This document shows positions 8,048 to 17,071 of a stretch of DNA of 43,735 bases, one piece after another. The DNA comes from Symploca sp. SIO2E9 (GTDB taxonomy: Bacteria; Cyanobacteriota; Cyanobacteriia; Cyanobacteriales; Coleofasciculaceae), in assembly GCA_010692645.1 (NCBI GenBank), contig JAAHGS010000036.1, positions 7,190 to 50,924 on the forward strand. Reading direction: 5' to 3'. Below the pieces are notes generated by a model. That model saw only the letters and a list, made by a program, of their open reading frames with translations. It ran no database searches and was not told the DNA's origin. Each line of letters begins with the position of its first letter. Within the stretch, counting starts at the first letter, position 1. The position numbers were made by a program, and so were the translations under genes.

Positions 8048-10711
8048 TCATAACCAGTTACCAATCAAGATAAACGGAGCCCATCGATAAGGATGGGCTT
8101 TGACAAAATCATCTGACTTTAATGTCGCAATTTGTGCCTGTTGCAATGCTTCTGCCTTGGTCAATGTAGGGTCTTGAAGTTTAGCATAAAACTGTGAGAT
8201 TAACTCTGCCGTAGATTCATCCCCCACTGACCATAGGGTTGCGATCGCACTACGCACACCAGCCCTAATTGCCACACCAGCTAAACCCAAAGTAGCTCGA
8301 TTGTTGCCAATGGCTGTCTCACAAGCGGTTAGCGTCAGCAGTTCAATTGGCTCTCGGGTTGGGTCATTGATCTCTCGAATCATTTCATCGAGTTTACCAA
8401 TAGTCAGCTTTTGATTAAATTGACTTCCCTCCCCCCTTTGCTTAGCACCAACCACAACAAAATTGTCATCTGGATCAAATCCGAAGGTGCCATGGGTGGC
8501 AATGTGCAGGATACGGTAGTCTTTTTCTGCAAGTGCCTGACGCAGTGCCTCAATGGAAAACCCTTGGTTGAGCAGAGTCTGACTATTCGGCAGTTGCTCA
8601 GAGACAAAGTCTAATTCCGCTTCAACTCCTGGCAGCGCAGAAAAGGACCTCTCTGGCACTTTCGATGGCTCGCTTACCCCCATCAATAAGGCAGTGAGTG
8701 CCTGCCTTTCAACTTTCTCAGGGGTCGTCAGTGTTAAGCTAGGTGTAGTAGCAAGGGCAAACTTTTCAATCAAAAACTGCCTACCGTCATGTAAAGCTGC
8801 CATGGGTACACTCCGCAGTAAGCCATCATTAACGAAAACTAAGGTCTTAACACCCTTTAAATCTGACTCAAACGGTTGAATTAGCCACTGGTAGACTTTC
8901 TGAGCCGGTTGGAAGTTGAAGCGATAATCTCGAAACCCCAATTCTAGACTTGTCCGGAATTGATTAATCTGTGTTTCTAAATCCTTCGGCTCAACTGGAA
9001 TCTGGGCAATTTTCTTACTCCCGTCAGGCAGACTCACAATCACCATGAGCTTGTCTTCCCAAATCGCCGTGCTAAATACTGCAGTGGCAGTACTTTGACC
9101 TACTGCATCAGCACGGGTTTGAGTCGGCACAATCACACAGTCATTGGCAAAATAGCTTTGCAGCTGAGCCACCTTCAGTGAGTCGAGGGTGATTAAAGCT
9201 GTATCTAATTCTTTAAACGCCTGTTGTCCTTCCTTAAGCCTTACCTGATTAGGAACAGTTTGTAGATTTAGTTCTGCATACTGACGATAAATCGGCTCTA
9301 GGGCATCACGAAAATCGAATTGTAAGTCTCGATTAGCATTGAGAATATCACTGCGGATCTGTTCTAATAGTGCAATAGTTTGACCATAGGCCTGGGCTGA
9401 ATCCCTCAGCTTGCCCTGTTTTTTATAGATACGACCAAGTTGCCAATCCCAAAGATAGAGACTATCGGGAGCCGCTAGGTTTTGATCTGCTGCCAGCCTA
9501 GCTTTGTGGGTTTTCTCTAAGGCGGCAGCATAACGACCAAAACGCTCATCTAAGTTGCCCAGTTTACCTAGAGCAAAGGATACCACTCGCGGATTTTCGA
9601 TAGCTTCCCCAATTGTCAAAGCTTGATTGAGAAGGGTGGTAGCTTGAGAATCTACAGACGGAGTGGGCAAGGTTGAGTTGAGTAGAGTTTGAGACTGTCT
9701 AATCTCTAGCGGCTCTAAGAAGTTTGCCAGTTTGATGGCAGCAAAAGCTTTGAGCTGCGAATTGGGTAATTGATTGAGGGCAAACAGCGCCAATTCCCGA
9801 TGACGGTGTGCTTCGTTCAACTTTTCTCCACGCTCATAGGCTGGAATTAGACTGAGGAGTGCTTGCAACTGGGCTTTTATATCTTGCTGCGCTAGCGCTA
9901 GATCATAACTTTGTTGAAAATGCTTGATAGCTTGTGTGTTAAATTTATCAGCTTGAGATTGCAATGGTTTTACTTCCAAGGTATCTCCTCGCCCTTGAGC
10001 CTCATCGGCACGGCGATAGTTGACTTGAGCCAAACTAACTAAAACATTACCTAGGCTATTGAGAATAGCGGCTTCTAGAGCAGAATCCCCAAGTTCACGG
10101 CTGAGCTTATGTCCCTGTTTCAGATAGTCTAAAGCCTTTTCAGTGCTGCCACTCAAACGATAAGCTTCCCCTAAACTGCCTAGCGCTGCTACCTGCCCCT
10201 TCTGATCAGCTGCTTTTTTAGCAATTTGTAGGGCGCTGCCCAATTTGCAAGGCTCCGTCTCACTGCCGCAGAGAATGGCAATGGCACGTCGATGTTGTCC
10301 CAAACGGCTATAAGCTTGGGCTTGCTCGGTAAGTAGACGCTCTAATTTCCTTTGATTCCCAAGGGTTTGGACAGTTGCGATCGCCTGTTCCCAATATTCA
10401 ATCTCCTCAGACGTTTGCCCCATCTGCTGGTATGCCCGTGCTAAATTTTCGCTGACTACGGCTAGGGCAGGGAAGTCTTGGGTTGCTTGGTAAGCTTCAT
10501 AGGCTAATTGCCAAGGCTCAACAGCTTCTAGAAAATCCCCAGCTTGATAATGCTCAACGCCAGTTTGCACAAGCTGGCGGGCATTGGTTGCGTAGGCAAT
10601 AGGTTGCAATCTCTTGGAGAAGTTACCCAAGTAAAGCGTCGTCAGCAAAGTACAGGCACACAGTATTAAAAATACAGGACGGATACTAAACCTGAAGCGA
10701 GGGCGTTGCAT
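8048..10711 (-). CDS. TPR-CHAT protein, putative caspase-like protease, membrane-anchored or exported
   Basis: 887 aa. The N-terminus (FSIRPVFLILCACTLLTTLYLGNF, about 8-31) is a signal sequence or membrane anchor. Tandem TPR-like helical repeats fill about 45-480 (for example ARQLVQTGVEHYQAGDFLEAVEPW and LGSLGEAYRLSGSTEKALDYLKQG). The C-terminal CHAT domain (about 590-887) has the expected His-Cys dyad: His740 in LHIATHGTFGF and Cys797 in LLTLTACETAIG, followed by LAGVAIRAGVRSAIATLWSV. CHAT belongs to the caspase/separase clan, so it is likely a cysteine protease; the TPRs probably bind a partner or substrate. An exported or periplasmic-facing CHAT protein beside TPS exoproteins and DUF928 suggests a surface or periplasmic processing role (inference). 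It is convergent with DUF928. Confidence 0.9.
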   Translation of the reverse strand: MQRPRFRFSIRPVFLILCACTLLTTLYLGNFSKRLQPIAYATNARQLVQTGVEHYQAGDFLEAVEPWQLAYEAYQATQDFPALAVVSENLARAYQQMGQTSEEIEYWEQAIATVQTLGNQRKLERLLTEQAQAYSRLGQHRRAIAILCGSETEPCKLGSALQIAKKAADQKGQVAALGSLGEAYRLSGSTEKALDYLKQGHKLSRELGDSALEAAILNSLGNVLVSLAQVNYRRADEAQGRGDTLEVKPLQSQADKFNTQAIKHFQQSYDLALAQQDIKAQLQALLSLIPAYERGEKLNEAHRHRELALFALNQLPNSQLKAFAAIKLANFLEPLEIRQSQTLLNSTLPTPSVDSQATTLLNQALTIGEAIENPRVVSFALGKLGNLDERFGRYAAALEKTHKARLAADQNLAAPDSLYLWDWQLGRIYKKQGKLRDSAQAYGQTIALLEQIRSDILNANRDLQFDFRDALEPIYRQYAELNLQTVPNQVRLKEGQQAFKELDTALITLDSLKVAQLQSYFANDCVIVPTQTRADAVGQSTATAVFSTAIWEDKLMVIVSLPDGSKKIAQIPVEPKDLETQINQFRTSLELGFRDYRFNFQPAQKVYQWLIQPFESDLKGVKTLVFVNDGLLRSVPMAALHDGRQFLIEKFALATTPSLTLTTPEKVERQALTALLMGVSEPSKVPERSFSALPGVEAELDFVSEQLPNSQTLLNQGFSIEALRQALAEKDYRILHIATHGTFGFDPDDNFVVVGAKQRGEGSQFNQKLTIGKLDEMIREINDPTREPIELLTLTACETAIGNNRATLGLAGVAIRAGVRSAIATLWSVGDESTAELISQFYAKLQDPTLTKAEALQQAQIATLKSDDFVKAHPYRWAPFILIGNWL

Positions 10712-11147
10712 AAGGGGAAATCCAAGGAGAATTTAAATCGCTAGTTTGCCGGGATTTTTCTTTAGCAATTGCCATTTAAGCTTATCAGATATAGCGAGGC
10801 TAAATGAAATGTGAAACTTGGGTAGGGGTAAGGAGCCTCCGAGTCAGGAGTCTCCGAGTCAGAAGGGAATAGCCTTGGAGTTCATTTTAAGTATGAGAGA
10901 ATACGATAATCCTTCTTCATGAATCACATCCCTTGGCTATAGATCCTCTAAGCATTGAAACAAGTCCCGGAAGAAGCTTAAAGACGCGGGGACACGGTGA
11001 CACGGGGACGCGGGGACAAATTGGATGGGGATTTGACCCCAACCAATTTTATGCACCGTATAGACGGTGGGGTATTTAACCCAAATTAATTTCGATAAAA
11101 AATCCTCCATCAATCCTACATTGGTATTTAGTTTTTGAGCAGCAACT
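10712..11147. other. Intergenic region with octamer relics and inverted repeats, no gene
   Basis: This spacer of about 436 bp holds the promoter side of the CHAT gene. At 10830-10862 CTCCGAGTCAG occurs twice. A degenerate 8-bp array of the GACGCGGG/GACACGGT type spans about 10983-11019. At about 11018-11050 AAATTGG...GGGG pairs with CCCC...CCAATTT. The stretch GACGGTGGGGTATTTAACCC (about 11063-11082) resembles GGTGGGGAATTTGACCC near 35610, so it is a dispersed repeat. I see no coding frame or RNA gene. Confidence 0.6.
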
Positions 11148-11690
11148 CTATCGTTTTGAGATAGCCTCCGTCCGAACTAAATCTTCTGTGTCATGCACCG
11201 ATAAAAAGAATTTACCTCGATCTTGAAGATTAACATTGCTAACAATTAGCCGATACTTACCCTGATTAGGCAAGTTAACACTAAGAACATCTTTGAGTTC
11301 TGTTGTTCCCTGGGCAATCACCTCGCCATTGGGGTCAACTAGCCTCAAAAAAGGTGAAAACTCTGAGTTTAAGAAAATAGTCACATTTTGATTAGTCTGA
11401 CCAAGAAATTGATATTCATAGCAACGTTGTTTCTTTGAAAAACAAACAGGTGTCCCTTGGTGGATTGCTCCTTTTTCTACTAGCATCGGTGTTGTTAACC
11501 GCAACCTGTAACTTCCAGAATCACCAGGCTTACTAGTATTGGCAATTACCGTGTAAGTCCCCGTTTCTGGTAACTTCTGCAAGATTTGTGCCGAGAGAGC
11601 GCGTTTGTTGCTGTAATTCTTAGCAATTACATTGCCATTGGGAGCTACTAAGATTAGATAAGAACCTAAGTGCTGGCTCAACCTCCTCAA
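11148..11690 (-). pseudogene. PPC-domain (pre-peptidase C-terminal-like) fragment, 5' truncated
   Basis: About 180 aa readable from TTG 11690. Two PPC-like beta-sandwich repeats are visible: LGSYLILVAPNGNVIAKNY...TGTYTVIANTSKPGDSGSYRLRL, and FSPFLRLVDPNGEVIAQGT...QGKYRLIVSNVNLQDRGKFFLSV. PPC domains occur on secreted proteins. The frame stays open upstream to a TGA near 11744 but contains no ATG or GTG and no signal peptide, so the usual N-terminus is missing. I read it as a 5'-truncated remnant, though a short protein from TTG is possible. The second repeat has a cysteine pair (CFSKKQRC). It lies in the degraded island between the CHAT gene and the TPS transporter. Confidence 0.6.
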
Positions 11691-11768
11691 GCTTTCTATA
11701 CTTTGAACAACATTGAGGTTTGCCCTGGTGGTTAGCTCAAGAGTTCATAATTGCAGGAGATTACCGCT

Positions 11769-12005
11769 ATGAAATTACGCCATCTGTTGATGCTGACGGT
11801 AGTTGGTTTACCTTTAATCATGCCTACGCCAGCTACAGCTAAGCCTGCTCTAGCGGCTTGTCGGCAAATCACTGCTTACAGACACAAGGAACTGGTTGTA
11901 TTCCCTAAAAGGGAGCAGGGAGCAGGGAGCAGGGAGCAGGGAAGAGAACTAGGTGTATCTCAGTTATTCGAGAAACGCTATAGCATCAACAGTAACGGAA
12001 AATAA
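11769..12005 (+). pseudogene. Small secreted-protein gene, probably disrupted by a 7-bp repeat
   Basis: ATG 11769 has GGAG about 11 nt upstream and opens a clean signal peptide (MKLRHLLMLTVVGLPLIMPTPATAKPALA) followed by ACRQITA. After that the sequence loses protein character: four perfect GGGAGCA units (11911-11938) are translated as REQGAGSREQG, and the frame ends at 12005. In another frame the same region reads LQTQGTGCIP followed by a stop, so a frameshift plus repeat expansion is likely. I take it as the start of a once longer secreted protein. The original family is not identifiable. Confidence 0.45.
11911..11938 (+). repeat. 7-bp tandem repeat (GGGAGCA)4
   Basis: There are four perfect units followed by a degenerate GGGAAGA. 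It resembles the heptanucleotide short tandemly repeated repetitive (STRR) sequences known from cyanobacteria. A related array lies at 38829-38863. Confidence 0.9.
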
Positions 12006-12110
12006 GGGAACAAAGAACAGCTTCAATACCTAATTTTTTCGTTGCTGAATTTCATAAGTTGCCAAGTCGTGTAATATAGTCAGATATTGGAATGTTTGAG
12101 TAGCCCTAGC

Positions 12111-12752
12111 ATGATCTTCTCAGCTGCTTACTGGTCTGATATCAGGGTATGTTTGTTTCTAAGTGCGCTGTTGACAACAACTAGCCTAGCAGCCCCTGGC
12201 TATACCCAAAGTCTAATTATTCCAGACAATACCCTAGCCGAAGACGAGCAATCTGTGATTCTTCCAGGTAATGATAGTATTCCTGTGGAACTGATTCTAA
12301 ATGGTGCTCAACGTGGGCAAAACCTCTTTCACAGTTTTGAAGAGTTTAACGTCGATGAAGGAAGAGCTGCTTACTTCGTTATTGATAATAACAATATTCA
12401 AAATATTTTTTCTCGCGTCACAGGAAATCAGCCATCCAATATTTTAGGAGTTTTAGGAACTCGAAGATTTGGGGAGGGAAATGTCTTACAGACAAATGCC
12501 AACCTCTACTTTATCAATCCCAATGGTATTTTGTTTGGCCCTAACCCTAGCCTAGATCTAGGTGGTTCATTTTTTGCAACAACTTCTGATGCTGTTCAAT
12601 TTGGCGCTCAAGGTTCCTTTAGTGCGACCAACCCGGCAGCTCCTTCTGAATTACTTACAATTAATCCTTCAGCATTCTTATTTGGAGCATCTCCGGGTAC
12701 GATTACTAATCAATCTTTTGCTCGTAGTTCAACTGCATCTTCATTTACCTAA
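12111..12752 (+). pseudogene. N-terminal fragment of a second FHA-like TPS exoprotein, cut by an IS200/IS605-type element
   Basis: ATG 12111 opens a signal peptide (MIFSAAYWSDIRVCLFLSALLTTTSLAAPGYTQ) and then a TPS/haemagglutination domain with GQNLFHSFEEFNVDEG, NIFSRVTGNQ, NLYFINPNGILFGPNPSLDLGGSFFATTSDAV and LTINPSAFLFGASPGTI. These are the same blocks as in the exoprotein at 1-2531. The frame stops at 12750-12752, just inside the left end of the tnpB element. The beta-helix body expected in such proteins is absent. A likely C-terminal piece resumes after the element at 13727. The gene is therefore a remnant, probably left by an internal deletion as well as the insertion. It is directly upstream of the TpsB transporter gene. 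Confidence 0.8.
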
Positions 12753-13726
12753 TCCGGCAAGAATGCCCTCGCTTTTAGCGACGGGATGAATCGGAGCGTG
12801 AAGAGCATTTATGCTATTGTTTTATCATGACGTATCGGTGATAAATGATAGTCTACGAAGCCAATTTAAAAGGTAATCAACATCAGTATGAAAGGTTAAA
12901 CGAAGCCATTCGTACTGGTTTGTTTATTGGTAATTCTTGTCTTCGCTTTTGGGAAGATGGTAACGCTTTGAGTCGCTATGACTTATATAAGTACGTCACT
13001 CGACTGGCTAAAGATGCTGGCTTTCCTTGGGCTAAAAAACTTAACTCACAAGCCCGTCAAGCCATGGCAGAGCGTACTTGGGCAGCTATCTCTAGATTCA
13101 GTGATAACCTTCGGCTGAGCGCTCACGTCGAAGCCTGCAAAAAACAGATACCAGGGAAGAAGGGGTACCCCAAGTACAAGAAAAATAGACCTAACCACGG
13201 TTCTGTTGAGTACAAAGTGACGGGGTGGAAACTGTCTGAAAATAGAGACAGAATAACCTTCACTGATGGCTTTAAAGCTGGTGGGTTTAAGCTGTACGGT
13301 AGTCGAGACTTGAAGGTGCGAAACATGGTTAAAAATCACAAGTTAGCTAAATCTATTTCTGATGCTAGCTGGACACAGTTCAGGACTTGGTTGGAGTATT
13401 TTGGGAAAGTATTTGGCACTGTAACAGTTGCTATACCTCCTCACTACACCAGCCAGAACTGTTCTAATTGCGGCACAATTGTTAAAAAATCTCTCAGCAC
13501 TCGCACCCATAAGTGTGGCTGTGGGACTGTCTTAGACCGCGACGAGAACGCAGCGAAGAATATCCTCAAGTTAGGACTACGTACTGTAGGGCATACAGGA
13601 ACGTTCCAGTCCAAGTACTGGATAAACGCTTCCGGACAGATGAGCCTATGGTGTCTTGATGAAAGTCAATACACTAAGTTCGCTGGTTGAAGGAAGAATC
13701 CCTCGTCTCTGGCGAGGGAGTGTCAA
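12749..13726 (+). mobile_element. Solo-tnpB element, IS200/IS605 superfamily (IS608-like ends)
   Basis: The left flank ends in TTTAC (12744-12748). The element begins CTAATCCGG, followed by an imperfect hairpin (CCCTCGCTTTTAGCGACGGG, about 12767-12786). The right end has a hairpin (CCCTCG...CGAGGG, 13700-13719) followed by AGTGTCAA, ending at 13726. A TTAC left cleavage site and a TCAA right end are the pattern of the IS608 group. No tnpA (Y1 HUH transposase) is present, so it could only move in trans. It contains one internally deleted tnpB. The exact ends are inferred from this motif pattern. Confidence 0.65.
12845..13690 (+). pseudogene. tnpB: TnpB with in-frame internal deletion, catalytically dead
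   Basis: 281 aa; intact TnpB proteins of this type are about 400 aa. The N-terminal part is normal (NQHQYERLNEAIRTGLFIGNSCLRFW...). The sequence then jumps from FKLYGSRDLK to VRNMVKNHKLAKSISDASWTQFRTWLEYF, two blocks that in related proteins lie more than 100 residues apart. The missing part holds the RuvC-I Asp (GxDxGL) and RuvC-II Glu. The zinc-finger region remains (CSNCG, then HKCGCG) and so does the RuvC-III Asp (LDRDENAAKNI). The frame is kept, so a protein could be made and might still bind RNA or DNA, but it cannot cut. Start ATG 12845. It is most simply a decaying gene. Confidence 0.85.
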
Positions 13727-13881
13727 CTGCCTCTACTTATTCAACAGGAACTGTGGAGACTGTGGCAGAAACAGCCAGAGTTTCTGGATCAAATTGGCAA
13801 CTTGGCGATCCAATTATCGAACCAGAAGCAGTTTACCGACTTGCCGATGGTCGTTTGGTAATGAGTCGAGATTGCAAGTGA
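13727..13881 (+). pseudogene. Probable C-terminal remnant of the interrupted exoprotein
   Basis: Downstream of the element's TCAA end, a frame reads STASTYSTGTVETVAETARV, then a Trp/Gly stretch, PIIEPEAVYRLADGRLV and MSRDCK, then stop. The PIIEPEAVYRLADG block resembles the conserved tail of cyanobacterial FHA-like exoproteins. The flank before the element (TCAACTGCATCT) and after it (TCAACTGCCTCT) is similar, encoding STASSFT and STASTYST, which suggests an internal repeat of the original gene. Removing the element would not restore a single frame, so the gene was probably damaged in other ways too. It could instead be the tail of another secreted protein. Confidence 0.5.
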
Positions 13882-13954
13882 TGCAATAAAATTAAACATT
13901 CAAATAACTGCAACCCTATTATCATAGCCCATTATTGGTCAAATTAATACGGTT

Positions 13955-15703
13955 GTGCATATTCCCCTGCATTCCCTTACAGCCATTAGCCTTAGCGGCC
14001 TAGTAGTCATCGGCTATCTCTCCCGAGCCAAGGCTCAAACTTCTGATTTACCAGCTCTTCAGGATTTGCCTTCCCCTGAAGAGCAATCTCTACCTCAAAA
14101 GGAATCGATTCCTTCACAACTGTTTTCTATCCCTGAAGAAGTACAGTTGCACATCCAGCAAGCGCCCTCGGATGAAATTGCAGATGTCCTCAACCTTGAG
14201 ACTTGCCCAGCTTTGGCAAGCACCTCAGAAATTCCTTTTCAAGCAACTGAGATGGAGGTAATGGGGCATACTGTACTACATACTGAAATTGCAGAGCAGG
14301 TAGATTGCTATCTCGGCAAAGAAATTAGACTATCTGATCTGTTTAACTTGCGATCGCGTATCACCAAACTCTATATTGAAGCTGGATATATCACCTCTGG
14401 CGCGTTTTTACCCAACAACCAAGACTTGACCGATGGCTCGATTCAGATTAAGGTCGTCGAAGGTAGAATTGAAGCCCTACAGGTTAATGACTTAAAGCGT
14501 CTGCCAGAGGGGTACATTCGTGCTCGCCTTTCTCGGGCAATGAACGTACCGTTTAACCGACAAGCCCTCGAAGAAGGACTACAGCTACTACAGCTTGATC
14601 CGCTTTTAGAGCGAGTCAACGCCGAATTAACCGCAGGCAAAGGATCAGGGAAAAGCCTTCTCATTCTAGATATTCAACCAGCCGATACCTTTGGCATCTC
14701 TTTAGCAGCAGATAATCATCGCTCACCCAGCATTGGCTCATCAGGTACAAACCTAGGGCTGACAATTAACAATCCGCTAGGTTTTGGCGATAGTCTGATA
14801 GCTAGCTATGGACGTACCGAAGGACTAAATCTATACGACTTGAGCTACTTTGTACCAGTCAATGCTCAAGGCGGCACACTGAAGTTTAGCTTCAACAATG
14901 GCGATAGCCGTATTGTGCAAGATGTCTTTCGCAACGTGGGCATTCGCAGCGACACAACAACCGTCTCAACTGGTTTTCGCCAACCCCTAGTGCAAACACC
15001 CACTACAGAATTTGCCCTAGGTCTAGATTTTGACTGGAAGCATAGCCAAAGTTACATTTTAGACGATATTCCTTTCTCTTTCTCCATTGGACCTGAAGAG
15101 GGTCAGTCTCAATTGAGAGTATTCAGATTCTACCAAGACTGGGTTAAGCGTAGTGAGTCTCGGGTACTGGCAGCACGATCACAATTTAACCTGGGGCTTG
15201 ATATTTTCGACGCGACTAACAATAACTCTGGCATCGATGGTCAATTTTTCAGTTGGCTAGCTCAGTTTCAATGGTTTGAGCAAGTATCACCGCGCTTGTT
15301 GATGCTGACTCGCCTTAGTACTCAACTTACCCCGGATACACTACTGCCAATTGAGCGCTTTAGCCTTGGCGGCATTGGCACAGTGCGCGGCTATGCCCAA
15401 AATCAATTAGTTGCTGACAATGCAGTAACCGGCTCCTTAGAATTTCGCATTCCCATTTCCAATGATCCTAACAAGATACAGCTTACTTCCTTCTTAGATG
15501 TAGGCATTGGTTGGAATAACCAAACTCCTGATCCCGAGCAGTCATTTTTATTAGGTACTGGGCTAGGTGTGCGTTGGGCGGTAAACCGTAACATATTCCT
15601 TCGCCTTGACTATGGTATCCCAATTGTTTCTGTTAATGATACAGGTGACTCTTTGCAAGAAGATGGGCTGTACTTTATAGTTGATTATCAACCCTCCTTC
15701 TAG
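13955..15703 (+). CDS. TpsB outer-membrane transporter (ShlB/FhaC/HecB family)
   Basis: 582 aa from GTG 13955, with a signal peptide (IPLHSLTAISLSGLVVIGYLSRAKA) and a Pro/Gln/Glu-rich linker. A ShlB-type POTRA domain covers about residues 88-165 (VMGHTVLHTEIAEQVDCYLG, SRITKLYIEAGYITSGAFLP, IKVVEGRIEALQV). The C-terminal 16-strand barrel domain follows, with the family hallmark loop FSLGGIGTVRGYAQNQL at about 468-484. These transporters secrete TpsA exoproteins after POTRA recognition of the TPS domain. The adjacent exoprotein gene is broken, so the working substrate is more likely the exoprotein at 1-2531 or one outside the window (inference). All expected blocks are present, so it looks functional. 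Confidence 0.93.
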   Translation: MHIPLHSLTAISLSGLVVIGYLSRAKAQTSDLPALQDLPSPEEQSLPQKESIPSQLFSIPEEVQLHIQQAPSDEIADVLNLETCPALASTSEIPFQATEMEVMGHTVLHTEIAEQVDCYLGKEIRLSDLFNLRSRITKLYIEAGYITSGAFLPNNQDLTDGSIQIKVVEGRIEALQVNDLKRLPEGYIRARLSRAMNVPFNRQALEEGLQLLQLDPLLERVNAELTAGKGSGKSLLILDIQPADTFGISLAADNHRSPSIGSSGTNLGLTINNPLGFGDSLIASYGRTEGLNLYDLSYFVPVNAQGGTLKFSFNNGDSRIVQDVFRNVGIRSDTTTVSTGFRQPLVQTPTTEFALGLDFDWKHSQSYILDDIPFSFSIGPEEGQSQLRVFRFYQDWVKRSESRVLAARSQFNLGLDIFDATNNNSGIDGQFFSWLAQFQWFEQVSPRLLMLTRLSTQLTPDTLLPIERFSLGGIGTVRGYAQNQLVADNAVTGSLEFRIPISNDPNKIQLTSFLDVGIGWNNQTPDPEQSFLLGTGLGVRWAVNRNIFLRLDYGIPIVSVNDTGDSLQEDGLYFIVDYQPSF

Positions 15704-15867
15704 CTAAGAATCCCCAAAATCACAGCATTTATTAAAGAACAACTCAAAGCCAAAGGGTTTCTCTTCCCTGTTCCCTACTATTGTGCATTTCAAATACACA
15801 GCAGCTTAGGATAGGATTAACGCTACAGCAGTCTAAACTTATCAAAACTGATTAGAGAGAGTCCTGT

Positions 15868-16956
15868 ATGGATCTTGTTGAACTCCAGAACAAATTAGAT
15901 AATATTTCTTTCCTCATCCTGTTCTCAACAATGTTGATTTATTGGGTAGGAGCAGCTTTTCCTGCTATCCCATATTTGTCAGGTTTGGGAACAGCAGGTA
16001 TAGCCATTGCCAACCTCTGCATTGCCACATTACTGGGAGCTAGATGGCTAGAGGCAGGCTACTTTCCCATAAGTAATCTTTATGAGTCCCTTTTTTTCCT
16101 GGCTTGGGGGATTACTGCTGTTCATCTCATTGCCGAAAACATGAGCCGCAGTCGCTTGGTGGGCGTCATTACCGCACCTATTGTGATGGGAATCACAGCC
16201 TTTGCTTCTCTGACACTGCCATCAGAAATGCGGTTGAGTGAACCTCTAGTACCTGCTCTCAAATCCAATTGGTTGATGATGCATGTTAGCGTAATGATGC
16301 TCAGCTATTCCGCATTAATGGTAGGTTCACTGCTGGCAATAGTCTTTTTAGTAGTCACTCGTGGTCAAAAAGTTGAACTGCAGGGAAGTTCTATAGGCAC
16401 TGGTGGATATCGCCTTAAAAATGAGTTGACAACTAGTCCCCACTATCGCCTGCAACGCAACGGTGATCAACCAACATCCGAACTCAAGGCGCGCTTAGCT
16501 AGTTCCTTCACCACAACCAGTGTTACCCAAGATAATGGTAATGGCAATACAGCAGTATTAGATGTTGCTACCACGACTACATCTTTAGAGTCTCCAGAAT
16601 CAGTTGTTGCCACACCAACCCTTTCACCACAGCGTCTTAGCCTTGCTGACACTCTCGATAACATTAGCTATCGTGTTATTGGATTAGGATTCCCTCTGCT
16701 CACCATTGGGATTATTGCAGGTGCCGTTTGGGCAAATGAGGCATGGGGCTCCTACTGGAGTTGGGATCCTAAGGAAACCTGGGCATTAATTGCTTGGCTA
16801 GTATTTGCTGCCTATCTCCATGCTCGCATTACTCGCGGCTGGCAAGGACGACGACCAGCAATTTTGGCAGCTACAGGATTTGTTGTAGTTTGGATTTGTT
16901 ATCTTGGGGTGAATCTCTTGGGTAAAGGATTACACTCCTACGGTTGGTTCTTTTAA
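15868..16956 (+). CDS. ccsB: Cytochrome c biogenesis protein, system II (CcsB/CcsA family)
   Basis: 362 aa, multi-spanning. The haem-handling tryptophan-rich motif [11 protein letters not shown] starts at residue 293, and conserved histidines appear in [26 protein letters not shown] and [10 protein letters not shown]. With Ccs1/ResB it carries haem across the thylakoid or plasma membrane and attaches it to apocytochromes c. A poorly conserved Ser/Thr-rich loop of about 100 residues (about 170-265) separates membrane helices, as in cyanobacterial homologues. Databases call this protein ccsB; the chloroplast counterpart is ccsA (ycf5). It stands alone here; Ccs1 is not in the window. Confidence 0.93.
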   Translation: MDLVELQNKLDNISFLILFSTMLIYWVGAAFPAIPYLSGLGTAGIAIANLCIATLLGARWLEAGYFPISNLYESLFFLAWGITAVHLIAENMSRSRLVGVITAPIVMGITAFASLTLPSEMRLSEPLVPALKSNWLMMHVSVMMLSYSALMVGSLLAIVFLVVTRGQKVELQGSSIGTGGYRLKNELTTSPHYRLQRNGDQPTSELKARLASSFTTTSVTQDNGNGNTAVLDVATTTTSLESPESVVATPTLSPQRLSLADTLDNISYRVIGLGFPLLTIGIIAGAVWANEAWGSYWSWDPKETWALIAWLVFAAYLHARITRGWQGRRPAILAATGFVVVWICYLGVNLLGKGLHSYGWFF

Positions 16957-17071
16957 AAGTTCCGAGTACCAAATCTTTAATTTACACAAACTTCGTCCAT
17001 GCAATGATTCATGGGCGGGTTAGTTTATTAACTTGAGTAAAAACAATCAAGGTTAATTGGGGAAAATCAGC

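Noticed and set aside
12749-13726. A TldR-type domesticated TnpB regulator
   Set aside because: The deletion removes a whole block and the host gene is broken, with intact IS ends, which fits decay better than domestication; kept only as a note in the findings.
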